From an uncultured Lachnospiraceae bacterium (GTDB lineage: Bacteria > Bacillota > Clostridia > Lachnospirales > Lachnospiraceae), in NCBI GenBank assembly GCA_944381485.1, contig CALWLI010000011.1, positions 81,531 to 145,530 of the forward strand: 64,000 nucleotides of DNA, written 5' to 3'. Below the pieces are notes generated by a model that had not been told where the DNA came from, ran no database searches, and worked only from the letters and a program-made list of their open reading frames with translations. Position 1 is the stretch's first letter. Every line of letters starts with the position of its first letter. The translations under genes and the position numbers were made by a program. Positions 8,561-15,815 of the stretch are shown one piece after another.

Positions 8561-9967
8561 ATGGCAGACACACAGAACAGAAAAGTAAAGATAGTGGAGA
8601 CCGTGCTCCGAGATGCGCATCAGTCTCTTATAGCGACTCGTATGCCTACTGAGGAAATGCTTCCCATTATCGACAAGATGGATAAGATAGGATACTACGC
8701 CGTTGAGTGCTGGGGCGGAGCCACATTTGACGCCTCACTCAGATTCCTCAAGGAGGATCCCTGGAAAAGGCTCAGACTTTTGAGGGACGGATTTAAGAAT
8801 ACAAAGCTTCAGATGCTTTTCAGGGGTCAGAACATCCTCGGCTACAATCACTATGCTGACGATGTGGTAGAGTATTTTGTTCAGAAATCAGTGGCCAACG
8901 GAATGGACATCATCCGTATCTTTGACTGCCTGAACGACATAAGGAACCTTGAGACTGCTGTCAAGGCCACAAAGAAGGAAGGAGGCCACGCACAGATAGC
9001 TCTCTGCTATACCTTAGGTGACGCCTACACCATGGACTACTGGAAAGAGCTTGCTAAAAGAGTAGAGGATATGGGTGCGGATTCCCTGTGTATAAAGGAT
9101 ATGGCGGGACTCCTTCTTCCCTACGAGGCGGAGAAGCTTGTGAAGGCCCTGAAGGAGGGAACAGACATTCCCATAGATATGCATACACACTACACCTCCG
9201 GAATGGCAGCCATGACATATATGAAGGCGGTAGAGGCAGGAGCCGACATTATCGACACAGCCTGCTCACCCTTCGCTCTTGGCACATCTCAGCCCTCGTC
9301 TGAGGTAATGGTAAAGGCCTTCCAGGGAACTCCCTACGACACAGGCCTTGATGTGGATAAGATGACAGAGATATGTGCTTACTTTGAGCCCTACAAGGAG
9401 GAGTGCCTCAAGTCAGGACTTTTGAATCCTAAGGTAATGGGAGTAAATGTAAACACACTTAAGTATCAGGTTCCCGGAGGAATGCTATCTAACCTTGTAA
9501 AGCAGCTCCACGATGCCGGAAAGGATGACAAGCTTCAGGAGGTGCTGGAGGAGATACCGAGAGTAAGAAAGGACTTCGGTGAGCCCCCTCTCGTAACCCC
9601 TTCATCCCAGATAGTGGGAACTCAGGCGGTGATGAATGTGCTCTCAGGAGAGAGATACAAGATGGTTCCCAAGGAGTCAAAGAAGCTTGCCAAGGGAGAG
9701 TTCGGACAGTCTGTAAAGCCTATGGATCCGGAGGTTCAAAAGAAGATACTGGGAGATGAGGAGCCTATAACTTGCAGGCCCGCAGATCTCATAGAGCCGG
9801 AGCTTCCCAAGTTTGAGAAGGAGTGTGCTCAGTGGAAGAGACAGCCTGAGGACGTGCTTTCCTATGCGCTGTTCCCTGCTGTTGCAAAGGAGTACTTTGA
9901 GTACAGGGATGCTCAGGACACAGGCATAGACAAGAAGGCCGCAAAGGACGGAGCATATCCGGTATAA
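8561..9967 (+). CDS. Oxaloacetate decarboxylase alpha / pyruvate carboxylase subunit B-like carboxyltransferase
   Basis: DRE-TIM (HMGL-like) carboxyltransferase that moves CO2 between oxaloacetate or pyruvate and biotin. Signature ETVLRDAHQSLIATRM is at the start; the metal/substrate motifs RIFDCLNDIRN, SLCIKDMAGLL and DMHTHYTSGMAAMTYMKAVEAGADIIDTA follow, then the PYC_OADA domain (PGGMLSNLVKQL, VTPSSQIVGTQAVMNVL). At 468 residues it ends after this domain and lacks the biotin lysine domain, supplied by the carrier encoded at 6978-7364. It resembles the 5S subunit of transcarboxylase. Shine-Dalgarno CGGAGG. Last gene of the operon, followed by a branched terminator. Confidence 0.92.
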   Translation: MADTQNRKVKIVETVLRDAHQSLIATRMPTEEMLPIIDKMDKIGYYAVECWGGATFDASLRFLKEDPWKRLRLLRDGFKNTKLQMLFRGQNILGYNHYADDVVEYFVQKSVANGMDIIRIFDCLNDIRNLETAVKATKKEGGHAQIALCYTLGDAYTMDYWKELAKRVEDMGADSLCIKDMAGLLLPYEAEKLVKALKEGTDIPIDMHTHYTSGMAAMTYMKAVEAGADIIDTACSPFALGTSQPSSEVMVKAFQGTPYDTGLDVDKMTEICAYFEPYKEECLKSGLLNPKVMGVNVNTLKYQVPGGMLSNLVKQLHDAGKDDKLQEVLEEIPRVRKDFGEPPLVTPSSQIVGTQAVMNVLSGERYKMVPKESKKLAKGEFGQSVKPMDPEVQKKILGDEEPITCRPADLIEPELPKFEKECAQWKRQPEDVLSYALFPAVAKEYFEYRDAQDTGIDKKAAKDGAYPV

Positions 9968-9986
9968 GACAGAAAATTGAATATTA

Positions 9987-10064
9987 AAAAGCGGAAATCA
10001 TGTTAAGCCTCGGTGAGAACCTGAGCCTGATCCCTTCGGGAGAGCGTGATATTCCGCTTTTTTT
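9987..10064 (+). terminator. Branched intrinsic terminator / structured 3' RNA
   Basis: An outer stem (9987-9996 with 10052-10061, extended by ATCA/TGAT with one bulged base) encloses two small hairpins: CTC-GGT(GAGA)ACC-T-GAG around 10009-10024, with a GNRA-type loop, and TCCC(TTC)GGGA at 10031-10041. The outer stem runs straight into T7. The three-way-junction shape is richer than a simple terminator. It could be a stable 3' end or a small RNA; no known riboswitch consensus was recognised. Confidence 0.7.
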
Positions 10065-10155
10065 ATTGGGAAAATTAGGGAAGGAATAATAAAAACATTG
10101 ATAATTTATTTAATAAAATATAAGAGCCTGAGTTGCAGGGACATACAAATATATG

Positions 10156-10188
10156 TTGACAAAAACTGAGATGGGGGGGTGGTATTAT
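10156..10188 (+). promoter_or_regulatory. Promoter-like site with G7 tract in the spacer
   Basis: TTGACA (10156-10161) and an extended -10, TGG-TATTAT (10180-10188), are separated by 21 nt that include seven consecutive G (10173-10179). The spacing is 3-4 nt longer than optimal and could change by slippage in the G tract. It is the only promoter-like site seen ahead of the accessory gene at 10245. Confidence 0.4.
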
Positions 10189-10244
10189 GTATATAAAATT
10201 AAGGAAAATATGGGAAAAACTCATAAAAAACAGGGGGATATTAA

Positions 10245-11573
10245 ATGGGAAAAATAAAATTATGCCCGCGCTGCAACGGAAAAATGGTAGCGATAAGTGA
10301 GAGGACAGGGGGATTCAGCGGAAAGAAGGCTGCAGCCGGAGCACTTATTACAGGAATACCTGAAGTGGGCTTGGCGGCAGGAGCTTTAGGAAAGAAGCTT
10401 GTGACTCTCAGATGCGAAAAGTGCGGATATACTATAGAGACAGACGCGAAGACTGCGGAGAGAGCAGAGTGGTACGGGGATGTGTACGGCCCTGCAGTTG
10501 AGCTGACAACGAGGATGGCAAGGGAATCCTATGAAAACCAACGCAAGCTTGAAATATTGGATCGACAGCTGAAAAGTGTATTAAGAAAAAGATTTATGCC
10601 TAAAAAAGAATTTTCAGCAGGTCCTATATTGACGGAGGAGGAGAGAAAAGCCCAGAGGAGACAGAATGCTGTTATCTGTATATGTGAGAAAGCGGGTGCA
10701 GCAGTGTGCGAGGATGGCACAGTAGTTTTGGCAGGTGATATAAATGACGATATCAGAAAAGAAGTAAAAAACTGGAAAAATGTTGTCTCGGTATGCTTGA
10801 ATAGTAAAAGTATATATGGACTTTGTGCGGATGGAAGAGTTGTATGTGCAGGTCGAAATATTTTTAATAACGAAGTAAAAACGTGGACAGAAATTACAGA
10901 GCTGGCTTGTGCAGAGGACCATATACTTGGCTTAAAGAAAGACGGTACTGTGGTTGCTGCGGGAAATAATGAAGTTGGGCAGTGTGATGTCTCTGAATGG
11001 AAAGATGTTGTGTCAATAAATTCTAATGGTATAGGAGAATTTGCGCCATCATATTCTGCAGGAATAACAACTGAAGGAAAACTTGTCATAGCAGGAAAAA
11101 CACGTATGGAAATATCTGATGTAGATGAGCGGTTAGGCTATGACATTGTTTATGGAGAACTGACAGTCAATGGTATGTTCGGTGTTGCAGCTTTTGAAGG
11201 CTTGTTTGGAGAGGAGCTTTTTGACAGATGGGGAAATCTTGTTGATGTGAGTTGTTATGCAGATACATCCTCATCAATTTACGGACTTAGGGAGGGCGGA
11301 GCGGTTTATGCGGCTACGTCTACCGTCTCCTATTCTGAAAATGAAAGAAAAGTGTTGGAAGAGAGCAACGATATAGTGGCGATAAGTGCCGGTAAATGTG
11401 CGATCAGTTTTTTGCGTAAAGACGGAATTGTTTTGACAAGCACACTGCATTATCCTGAGGCAAGGCAGGAGACATCAGATTGGGAAGAGATAGTGGCTAT
11501 TGCGGATAATGGATATGTGAGAATTGGAGTAAAGACCGATGGAACTGTAGCTGTAGGCGGAGAAAAATATTGA
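10245..11573 (+). CDS. Zinc-ribbon protein with RCC1-like repeats, function unknown
   Basis: A 442-residue cytoplasmic-looking protein. The N-terminus holds a four-cysteine zinc ribbon (CPRCNGK ... CEKCGY, about residues 7-65) interrupted by a Gly/Ala-rich segment. After a basic linker, roughly residues 145-440 show repeated RCC1-type blades: short runs of the form DGTVVAAGNNEVGQC followed by W-x-D/E-x-V-x-S/A-I. Such beta-propeller-like proteins are common in Lachnospiraceae, but no function is established for them. Wording of codons is more AT-rich and less biased than in its neighbours, suggesting an accessory gene. GGGGGAT ribosome site. It overlaps the next small gene by 4 nt. Confidence 0.75.
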   Translation: MGKIKLCPRCNGKMVAISERTGGFSGKKAAAGALITGIPEVGLAAGALGKKLVTLRCEKCGYTIETDAKTAERAEWYGDVYGPAVELTTRMARESYENQRKLEILDRQLKSVLRKRFMPKKEFSAGPILTEEERKAQRRQNAVICICEKAGAAVCEDGTVVLAGDINDDIRKEVKNWKNVVSVCLNSKSIYGLCADGRVVCAGRNIFNNEVKTWTEITELACAEDHILGLKKDGTVVAAGNNEVGQCDVSEWKDVVSINSNGIGEFAPSYSAGITTEGKLVIAGKTRMEISDVDERLGYDIVYGELTVNGMFGVAAFEGLFGEELFDRWGNLVDVSCYADTSSSIYGLREGGAVYAATSTVSYSENERKVLEESNDIVAISAGKCAISFLRKDGIVLTSTLHYPEARQETSDWEEIVAIADNGYVRIGVKTDGTVAVGGEKY

Positions 11574-11857
11574 ACAGTAGCGACTTTGCTAAACGATATG
11601 TATCTTTTTACAAAGAATTGAAGACATGGAAAAACATTAAAGTTATACCGGAAGTAAAGAAAAGAGTAATTCGTTTTGCGAAGGAAACAAGAAAGAGGAA
11701 AGAAGAAGAGATAAGAATCGAGAAAGAACAAAGAAGGAAGCTGGAAGAGTATCAAAGAAAATCCCGGATAGCCGAAGGAAGATGCCAATATTGCGGAGGC
11801 AAATTCTCATTTTTCGGAAAGACCTGCAAGAACTGCGGAAGGAAGAAGGATTATTGA
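11570..11857 (+). CDS. Small basic coiled-coil protein with C-terminal zinc ribbon
   Basis: A 95-residue protein, not recognised as a named family. The start is a TTG overlapping the previous stop (ATTGA), which suggests translational coupling. Residues 25-70 are Lys/Arg/Glu-rich and probably helical. The C-terminus has a C4 ribbon, CQYCGGKFSFFGKTCKNCG. Together with the RCC1-like zinc-ribbon protein upstream it forms a two-gene accessory unit flanked by terminators. Similar codon use to its partner and unlike the flanking core genes. Confidence 0.65.
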   Translation: MNSSDFAKRYVSFYKELKTWKNIKVIPEVKKRVIRFAKETRKRKEEEIRIEKEQRRKLEEYQRKSRIAEGRCQYCGGKFSFFGKTCKNCGRKKDY

Positions 11858-11889
11858 TAATAACTGAATAAAAACACTCATAAAAACAT

Positions 11890-11925
11890 AAAAGGCTCGG
11901 AACCTGACAAAAGGCCGAGCCTTTT
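11890..11925 (+). terminator. Intrinsic terminator after the accessory pair
   Basis: Perfect 11-bp stem, AAAAGGCTCGG (11890-11900) with CCGAGCCTTTT (11915-11925), with a 14-nt loop. The U run forms part of the stem, so it may work in both directions. Confidence 0.8.
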
Positions 11926-11992
11926 ATGGTACTGAAATTTTAACTTTCCACGCTTATTTCTTACTATTATTTGTCTATTTGGTTAACTTTAT

Positions 11993-12020
11993 TGACTGCT
12001 CAGGGGAGCGCTTTTATAAT
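11993..12020 (+). promoter_or_regulatory. Promoter of the glucosaminidase gene
   Basis: TTGACT (11993-11998), a 16-nt spacer and TATAAT (12015-12020), 30 nt upstream of the ATG at 12050. Confidence 0.7.
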
Positions 12021-12049
12021 GGCTGTATCATAATGGGAAAGGTATAAAT

Positions 12050-14044
12050 ATGACTGGAAGATTATTGAGGAGAGCGGCTTGCGCGCTGCTTGCGGCGGGC
12101 ATTGCTTTTGCGCCGCCTTTGACATCATTATCAGATATAAATACTGCCTATGCTGCAGAGTGGACAGGCAGAGTGAGCGCCACATCACTTAATGTGAGAA
12201 GCGGCCCCGGCACAAGCTACAGCTCTGTGGCCAGACTTTCAAATAATGCCGAGGTCACTGTTACTTCTCAGGAATCGGGAAGCGACGGACACATATGGTA
12301 TAAGATAAGGTGGTCAGGAGGCGAGGGATACGCGAGAAGCGATTATATAAGACAGCCTGTGGCTTATACTACGGACGCTGACTTTGAGAACTATCTCAAT
12401 CAGCAGGGATTTCCTGAAAGCTATAAAAACGGACTGAGGGAGCTGCATGCTCAGTATCCCAACTGGGTTTTTACAGCCCAGCATACAGGGCTCAGCTGGA
12501 ATGAGATAATACCTGAGGAGAGCAAGATAGGACGTAATCTTGTCCACAAGGATTCCATATCCTCCTGGAAGTCCATAGAGGAGGGTGCCTATGACTGGGA
12601 CACCTCCACCTGGGCGCCTCTGGACGGAAACGCATGGAATCCCGCTTCAAGGGAGATAATAATGCATTATATGGACCCGAGAAATTTTCTTACGGAGCCC
12701 TACATATTCCAATTTGAGCTTCAAAGCTATAATGAGGCTACACAGACAAGAGACGGAGTGGTAAAATTAGTTGAGGGGACCTTCCTTGCGGGAGATGCCA
12801 TAGTTCCCATCGAGGGATCCATGATAAGCGGCGGTACCCCCATAGCGCCAACAGACAATACTCAGCCGGGAAATAACAGCTCTTCGGGACAGAGTCAGCC
12901 TTCATCTCAAGGAAGTGGAGGAGCTGTTGTGGGAAGCGGGCCCTCAGGCCCGGATTCAGGCTACGTAAATTCAGGGCCCGGAGTCATCACTGCTCAGTCC
13001 ACAGACATTCAGCCCGGAGTGATCATAAGCCCGGGAGCGGGAGGAAGCGGGGTTTCTGAGACAGGAGCTCCTCAGCCTGCAGCTGACGGATCGGGAACAA
13101 CAGCACAGAGCACGGAGCCTGTAATGAAGTCTGTTCCCTATGTGGACATAATAATGGAAGCCGCAAGGCAGTCGGGAGTAAGCCCCTATGTATTGGCGTC
13201 CATGATAGTGCAGGAGCAGGGAAGAGACGGAAGCTCGGGCCTTATTTCGGGAACAGATTCCGCTTATCCCGGAATATACAACTTTTTCAATACGGGAGCA
13301 TATGCTCACGACGGTATGGGAGTGGTGGAAGCCGGACTTAACTACGCCTCTCAGGCTTCATCCACAGGCACGGATCTCAGACCCTGGAACAGCATAGAGA
13401 AGGCTATAATAGGAGGAGCCATAGCCTATGGAGCCAACTATGTGAACAAGGGGCAGGATACCTTCTACTTAAAGAAATTCAATGTGCAGGGCAGCAACAA
13501 ATATCAGCACCAGTACATGACAAATGTGCCGGCCGCAGCTTCCGAGGGAGCAAAGGTATCGGAGGCCTACAATGGGGACATAAAATCCACTGCACTGGTG
13601 TTCAAGATCCCTGTCTACACGGACATGCCGGAGACAGCCTGTGCGGCTCCTACCATAGACGGAAGTCCCAACAACAAGCTGAAGCTCATAAGCATAGACG
13701 GCTTCAACTTGACACCAACATTCAATAAGGACACCACAGAGTACAGCCTTATAGTTGACAGCTCTGTTTCAAGCCTTAATATTATAGCTCAGGCTATAGA
13801 TTCGGAGGCTACCGTGAGCGGTGCGGGAACAGTGGACATTGCCACAGGAATAAGCAGTGTCACCATATCCGTGACAGCGGGCAACGGTTCTGTGAGAAAT
13901 TATGTTATAAATATAAGCAGAAGCGCCGGCGCGGGAACCGGAGCTGCGGATCCGAACGCAGGAACGGTTCAGGATGTTGTTTCGCCTGTAGGACCCTCTG
14001 AGGGTTCATCCGGCTCACAGCCGTCAATAATAATTATCGGATAA
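12050..14044 (+). CDS. Secreted SH3 / glucosaminidase / cadherin-like domain protein
   Basis: Exported cell-wall hydrolase-like protein of 664 residues. A signal peptide (cleavage near AYAAEW, about residue 36) is followed by a bacterial SH3 domain (about 37-102, TSLNVRSGPGTSYSSVARL). Next is the N-terminal region often joined to glucosaminidases (GFPESYKNGLRELHAQYPNW). A Ser/Gly/Pro-rich linker (about 265-355) leads to a glucosaminidase-type domain (about 365-490; SPYVLASMIVQEQGRDGSSG holds the likely catalytic Glu). A cadherin-like beta-sandwich domain follows (about 545-625, LKLISIDGFNLTPTFNKDTTEYSL). Predicted role: cutting N-acetylglucosaminyl bonds in peptidoglycan. It has its own promoter and is 12 nt upstream of a membrane protein with the same cadherin-like domain, so the two probably work together. 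Confidence 0.85.
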   Translation: MTGRLLRRAACALLAAGIAFAPPLTSLSDINTAYAAEWTGRVSATSLNVRSGPGTSYSSVARLSNNAEVTVTSQESGSDGHIWYKIRWSGGEGYARSDYIRQPVAYTTDADFENYLNQQGFPESYKNGLRELHAQYPNWVFTAQHTGLSWNEIIPEESKIGRNLVHKDSISSWKSIEEGAYDWDTSTWAPLDGNAWNPASREIIMHYMDPRNFLTEPYIFQFELQSYNEATQTRDGVVKLVEGTFLAGDAIVPIEGSMISGGTPIAPTDNTQPGNNSSSGQSQPSSQGSGGAVVGSGPSGPDSGYVNSGPGVITAQSTDIQPGVIISPGAGGSGVSETGAPQPAADGSGTTAQSTEPVMKSVPYVDIIMEAARQSGVSPYVLASMIVQEQGRDGSSGLISGTDSAYPGIYNFFNTGAYAHDGMGVVEAGLNYASQASSTGTDLRPWNSIEKAIIGGAIAYGANYVNKGQDTFYLKKFNVQGSNKYQHQYMTNVPAAASEGAKVSEAYNGDIKSTALVFKIPVYTDMPETACAAPTIDGSPNNKLKLISIDGFNLTPTFNKDTTEYSLIVDSSVSSLNIIAQAIDSEATVSGAGTVDIATGISSVTISVTAGNGSVRNYVINISRSAGAGTGAADPNAGTVQDVVSPVGPSEGSSGSQPSIIIIG

Positions 14045-14056
14045 TCAGGGAGAGTT

Positions 14057-15637
14057 ATGAAAGACAGTAATAATGTGAAAGTAAAGAGAATATCAAAATA
14101 TGTAGCGGGCATGCTGCTGATATTTGCCTTCAATTCAGTGCTGATGCTTCAGGCATTGGCCGCTACAGGTCAGATAAGCTTCAGCGACCCCACAGTCAAT
14201 ACCGGGGATGAGGTCAATGTGACCATGAAGATCTCGGCGGATGGCGGTGCGAAGCTTTCCGACGCCAATGTGGTCTTAAGCTATGATTCGGACAAACTGG
14301 AATTTGTGGCGGGCACCGACGCCGACGGAGGTGCGGGAACCGTTAGAGTACACGGAGCCTCAAACGGTGCAGGCAGCTCCGAGCTTCAGTACAATCTTAA
14401 ATTCAATACGAAATCCGCAGGCACGGCTGCCATAAATATAAGCACTCAGGAGGTCTATGACGACGCCGATCAGCTTGTGGAGATGAGCCATCTGGGAAAT
14501 TCGACCATAACCGTGGCTGCCCCTGAGCAGGTATCAGCAAATGCGGACCTTGCTTCTCTCGCTGTAAGTCCGGGAAGCCTCAACGAGAGCTTCAGTCCGG
14601 AAGTGACCTCATACAACGTGACAGTAGGACCTTCCGTTGACAGACTTGTCATAGATGCCCCTGCGGCGGACGGTGGAGCAAATGTTATAATCTCCGGCAA
14701 TGAGGGCCTGCAGATGGGAGCAAATACCATCACTGTAAGAGTCACAGCCGCAGACGGAACGACCACAAAGGACTATGTCATCAACGTGGAAAAGCAGGAG
14801 GGCGGAGCCGAGAGCCCTGAGGGCACAGCAGAGAGCGAGACCATGGCTGAGCCTACAACAGAGGGAGTGAAGCTTTCATCCACAGGAAAGACCATAACCA
14901 TAATGACTCCCGGGGCTGATGTAAGCATACCCGAGGGCTTTAAGTCAGGAACCATATCAGTGGACGGACACAAAGTTCAGGGCTGGGTATGGGGTGCCGA
15001 CACTGATCCCCAATACTGTGTTGTATACGGAATGAATGAGAACGGCGAGCTCAACTTCTACAGATATGACATAGCTGAAAAGACCATTCAGAGATACTTT
15101 GAGGATCCCCTTGCAGCAGGCTCTGTCAGCGGAGCACAGTATACAGAGCTTCAGCAGACCTATGACAGCCTTGTAAGAGACTACGACTTAAGATTCCTTC
15201 TCATCTGCATACTTGGAACTTTGGTTCTCATACTTCTTGCCGCAGTCATATATCTGGCAATGAAGATGAGGAAGGCACCGGGAGCTGAGAGCGGTGCAGA
15301 GCCCAAGTCAAAGCCCGCTTCCGCAGGAAAGAGCAGAGGAAGAGGCGGAGTGAAGGACAGAGCTCAAAGCACCATGAGCTATGACTATGATGACGAGTAC
15401 GGCGAGGACTATGCCGAGGAGTATGAGGACAGTGCGGATCTCAGCCACGGCTACAGCTACAAGGACGAGCCTATTGAAAGCGATACTGAGGATGTTCCTG
15501 ATGAGACTCAGGTAATAGGGCAGGTCAAGAGAAGAGCTGCTGTCAAGCCCGAAAAGACCGAAAGAAAAGAGGATCAGGAGGGTACAAAGGACCGCTCGGA
15601 CATATTCGACGACGAGTTCGACACCTTTGACATATAG
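14057..15637 (+). CDS. Membrane-anchored cohesin-like / cadherin-like domain protein
   Basis: A 526-residue envelope protein. It has a signal peptide (to about residue 35, FNSVLMLQALAATG), a cohesin-type domain (about 36-155, ISFSDPTVNTGDEVNVTMKI ... VVLSYDSDKLEF), and a cadherin-like beta-sandwich domain (about 160-250, LASLAVSPGSLNESFSPEVTSYNV). A linker with a further beta region leads to one transmembrane helix (about 380-405, FLLICILGTLVLILLAAVIYL) and a long acidic, tyrosine-rich cytoplasmic tail. Cohesin-type domains bind dockerin or related partners; no dockerin is seen in the window, so binding is inferred only. Same transcript as the glucosaminidase; a terminator follows. Confidence 0.8.
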   Translation: MKDSNNVKVKRISKYVAGMLLIFAFNSVLMLQALAATGQISFSDPTVNTGDEVNVTMKISADGGAKLSDANVVLSYDSDKLEFVAGTDADGGAGTVRVHGASNGAGSSELQYNLKFNTKSAGTAAINISTQEVYDDADQLVEMSHLGNSTITVAAPEQVSANADLASLAVSPGSLNESFSPEVTSYNVTVGPSVDRLVIDAPAADGGANVIISGNEGLQMGANTITVRVTAADGTTTKDYVINVEKQEGGAESPEGTAESETMAEPTTEGVKLSSTGKTITIMTPGADVSIPEGFKSGTISVDGHKVQGWVWGADTDPQYCVVYGMNENGELNFYRYDIAEKTIQRYFEDPLAAGSVSGAQYTELQQTYDSLVRDYDLRFLLICILGTLVLILLAAVIYLAMKMRKAPGAESGAEPKSKPASAGKSRGRGGVKDRAQSTMSYDYDDEYGEDYAEEYEDSADLSHGYSYKDEPIESDTEDVPDETQVIGQVKRRAAVKPEKTERKEDQEGTKDRSDIFDDEFDTFDI

Positions 15638-15665
15638 TCAGCATTAAAAATTCTGCTTTAAGCTT

Positions 15666-15698
15666 CGGGATACGGATTTTATGTCCGTATCCCGTTTT
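15666..15698 (+). terminator. Intrinsic terminator
   Basis: Perfect 11-bp stem, CGGGATACGGA (15666-15676) and TCCGTATCCCG (15684-15694), 7-nt loop, then TTTT. Confidence 0.88.
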
Positions 15699-15751
15699 GT
15701 ATTTGCAGAAAAAGTTTATAAATAATTCAGAGATATATAATTCCCATTTAT

Positions 15752-15780
15752 TTGCAAAAGATTTGATCTGATAGTATAAT
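15752..15780 (+). promoter_or_regulatory. Sigma-A promoter of clpC
   Basis: TTGCAA (15752-15757), 17-nt spacer, TATAAT (15775-15780). The AAGGAGGT ribosome site and the ATG at 15816 follow. No clear CtsR direct repeat was seen by eye. Confidence 0.75.
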
Positions 15781-15815
15781 TACTATGTTTTTCCGGTTTA
15801 ATTTAAGGAGGTTTT

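Noticed and set aside
9987-10064. Riboswitch
   Set aside because: It lies at the end of an operon and runs into T7; no match to the conserved cores of TPP, SAM, cobalamin, glycine or guanidine classes was seen by eye.
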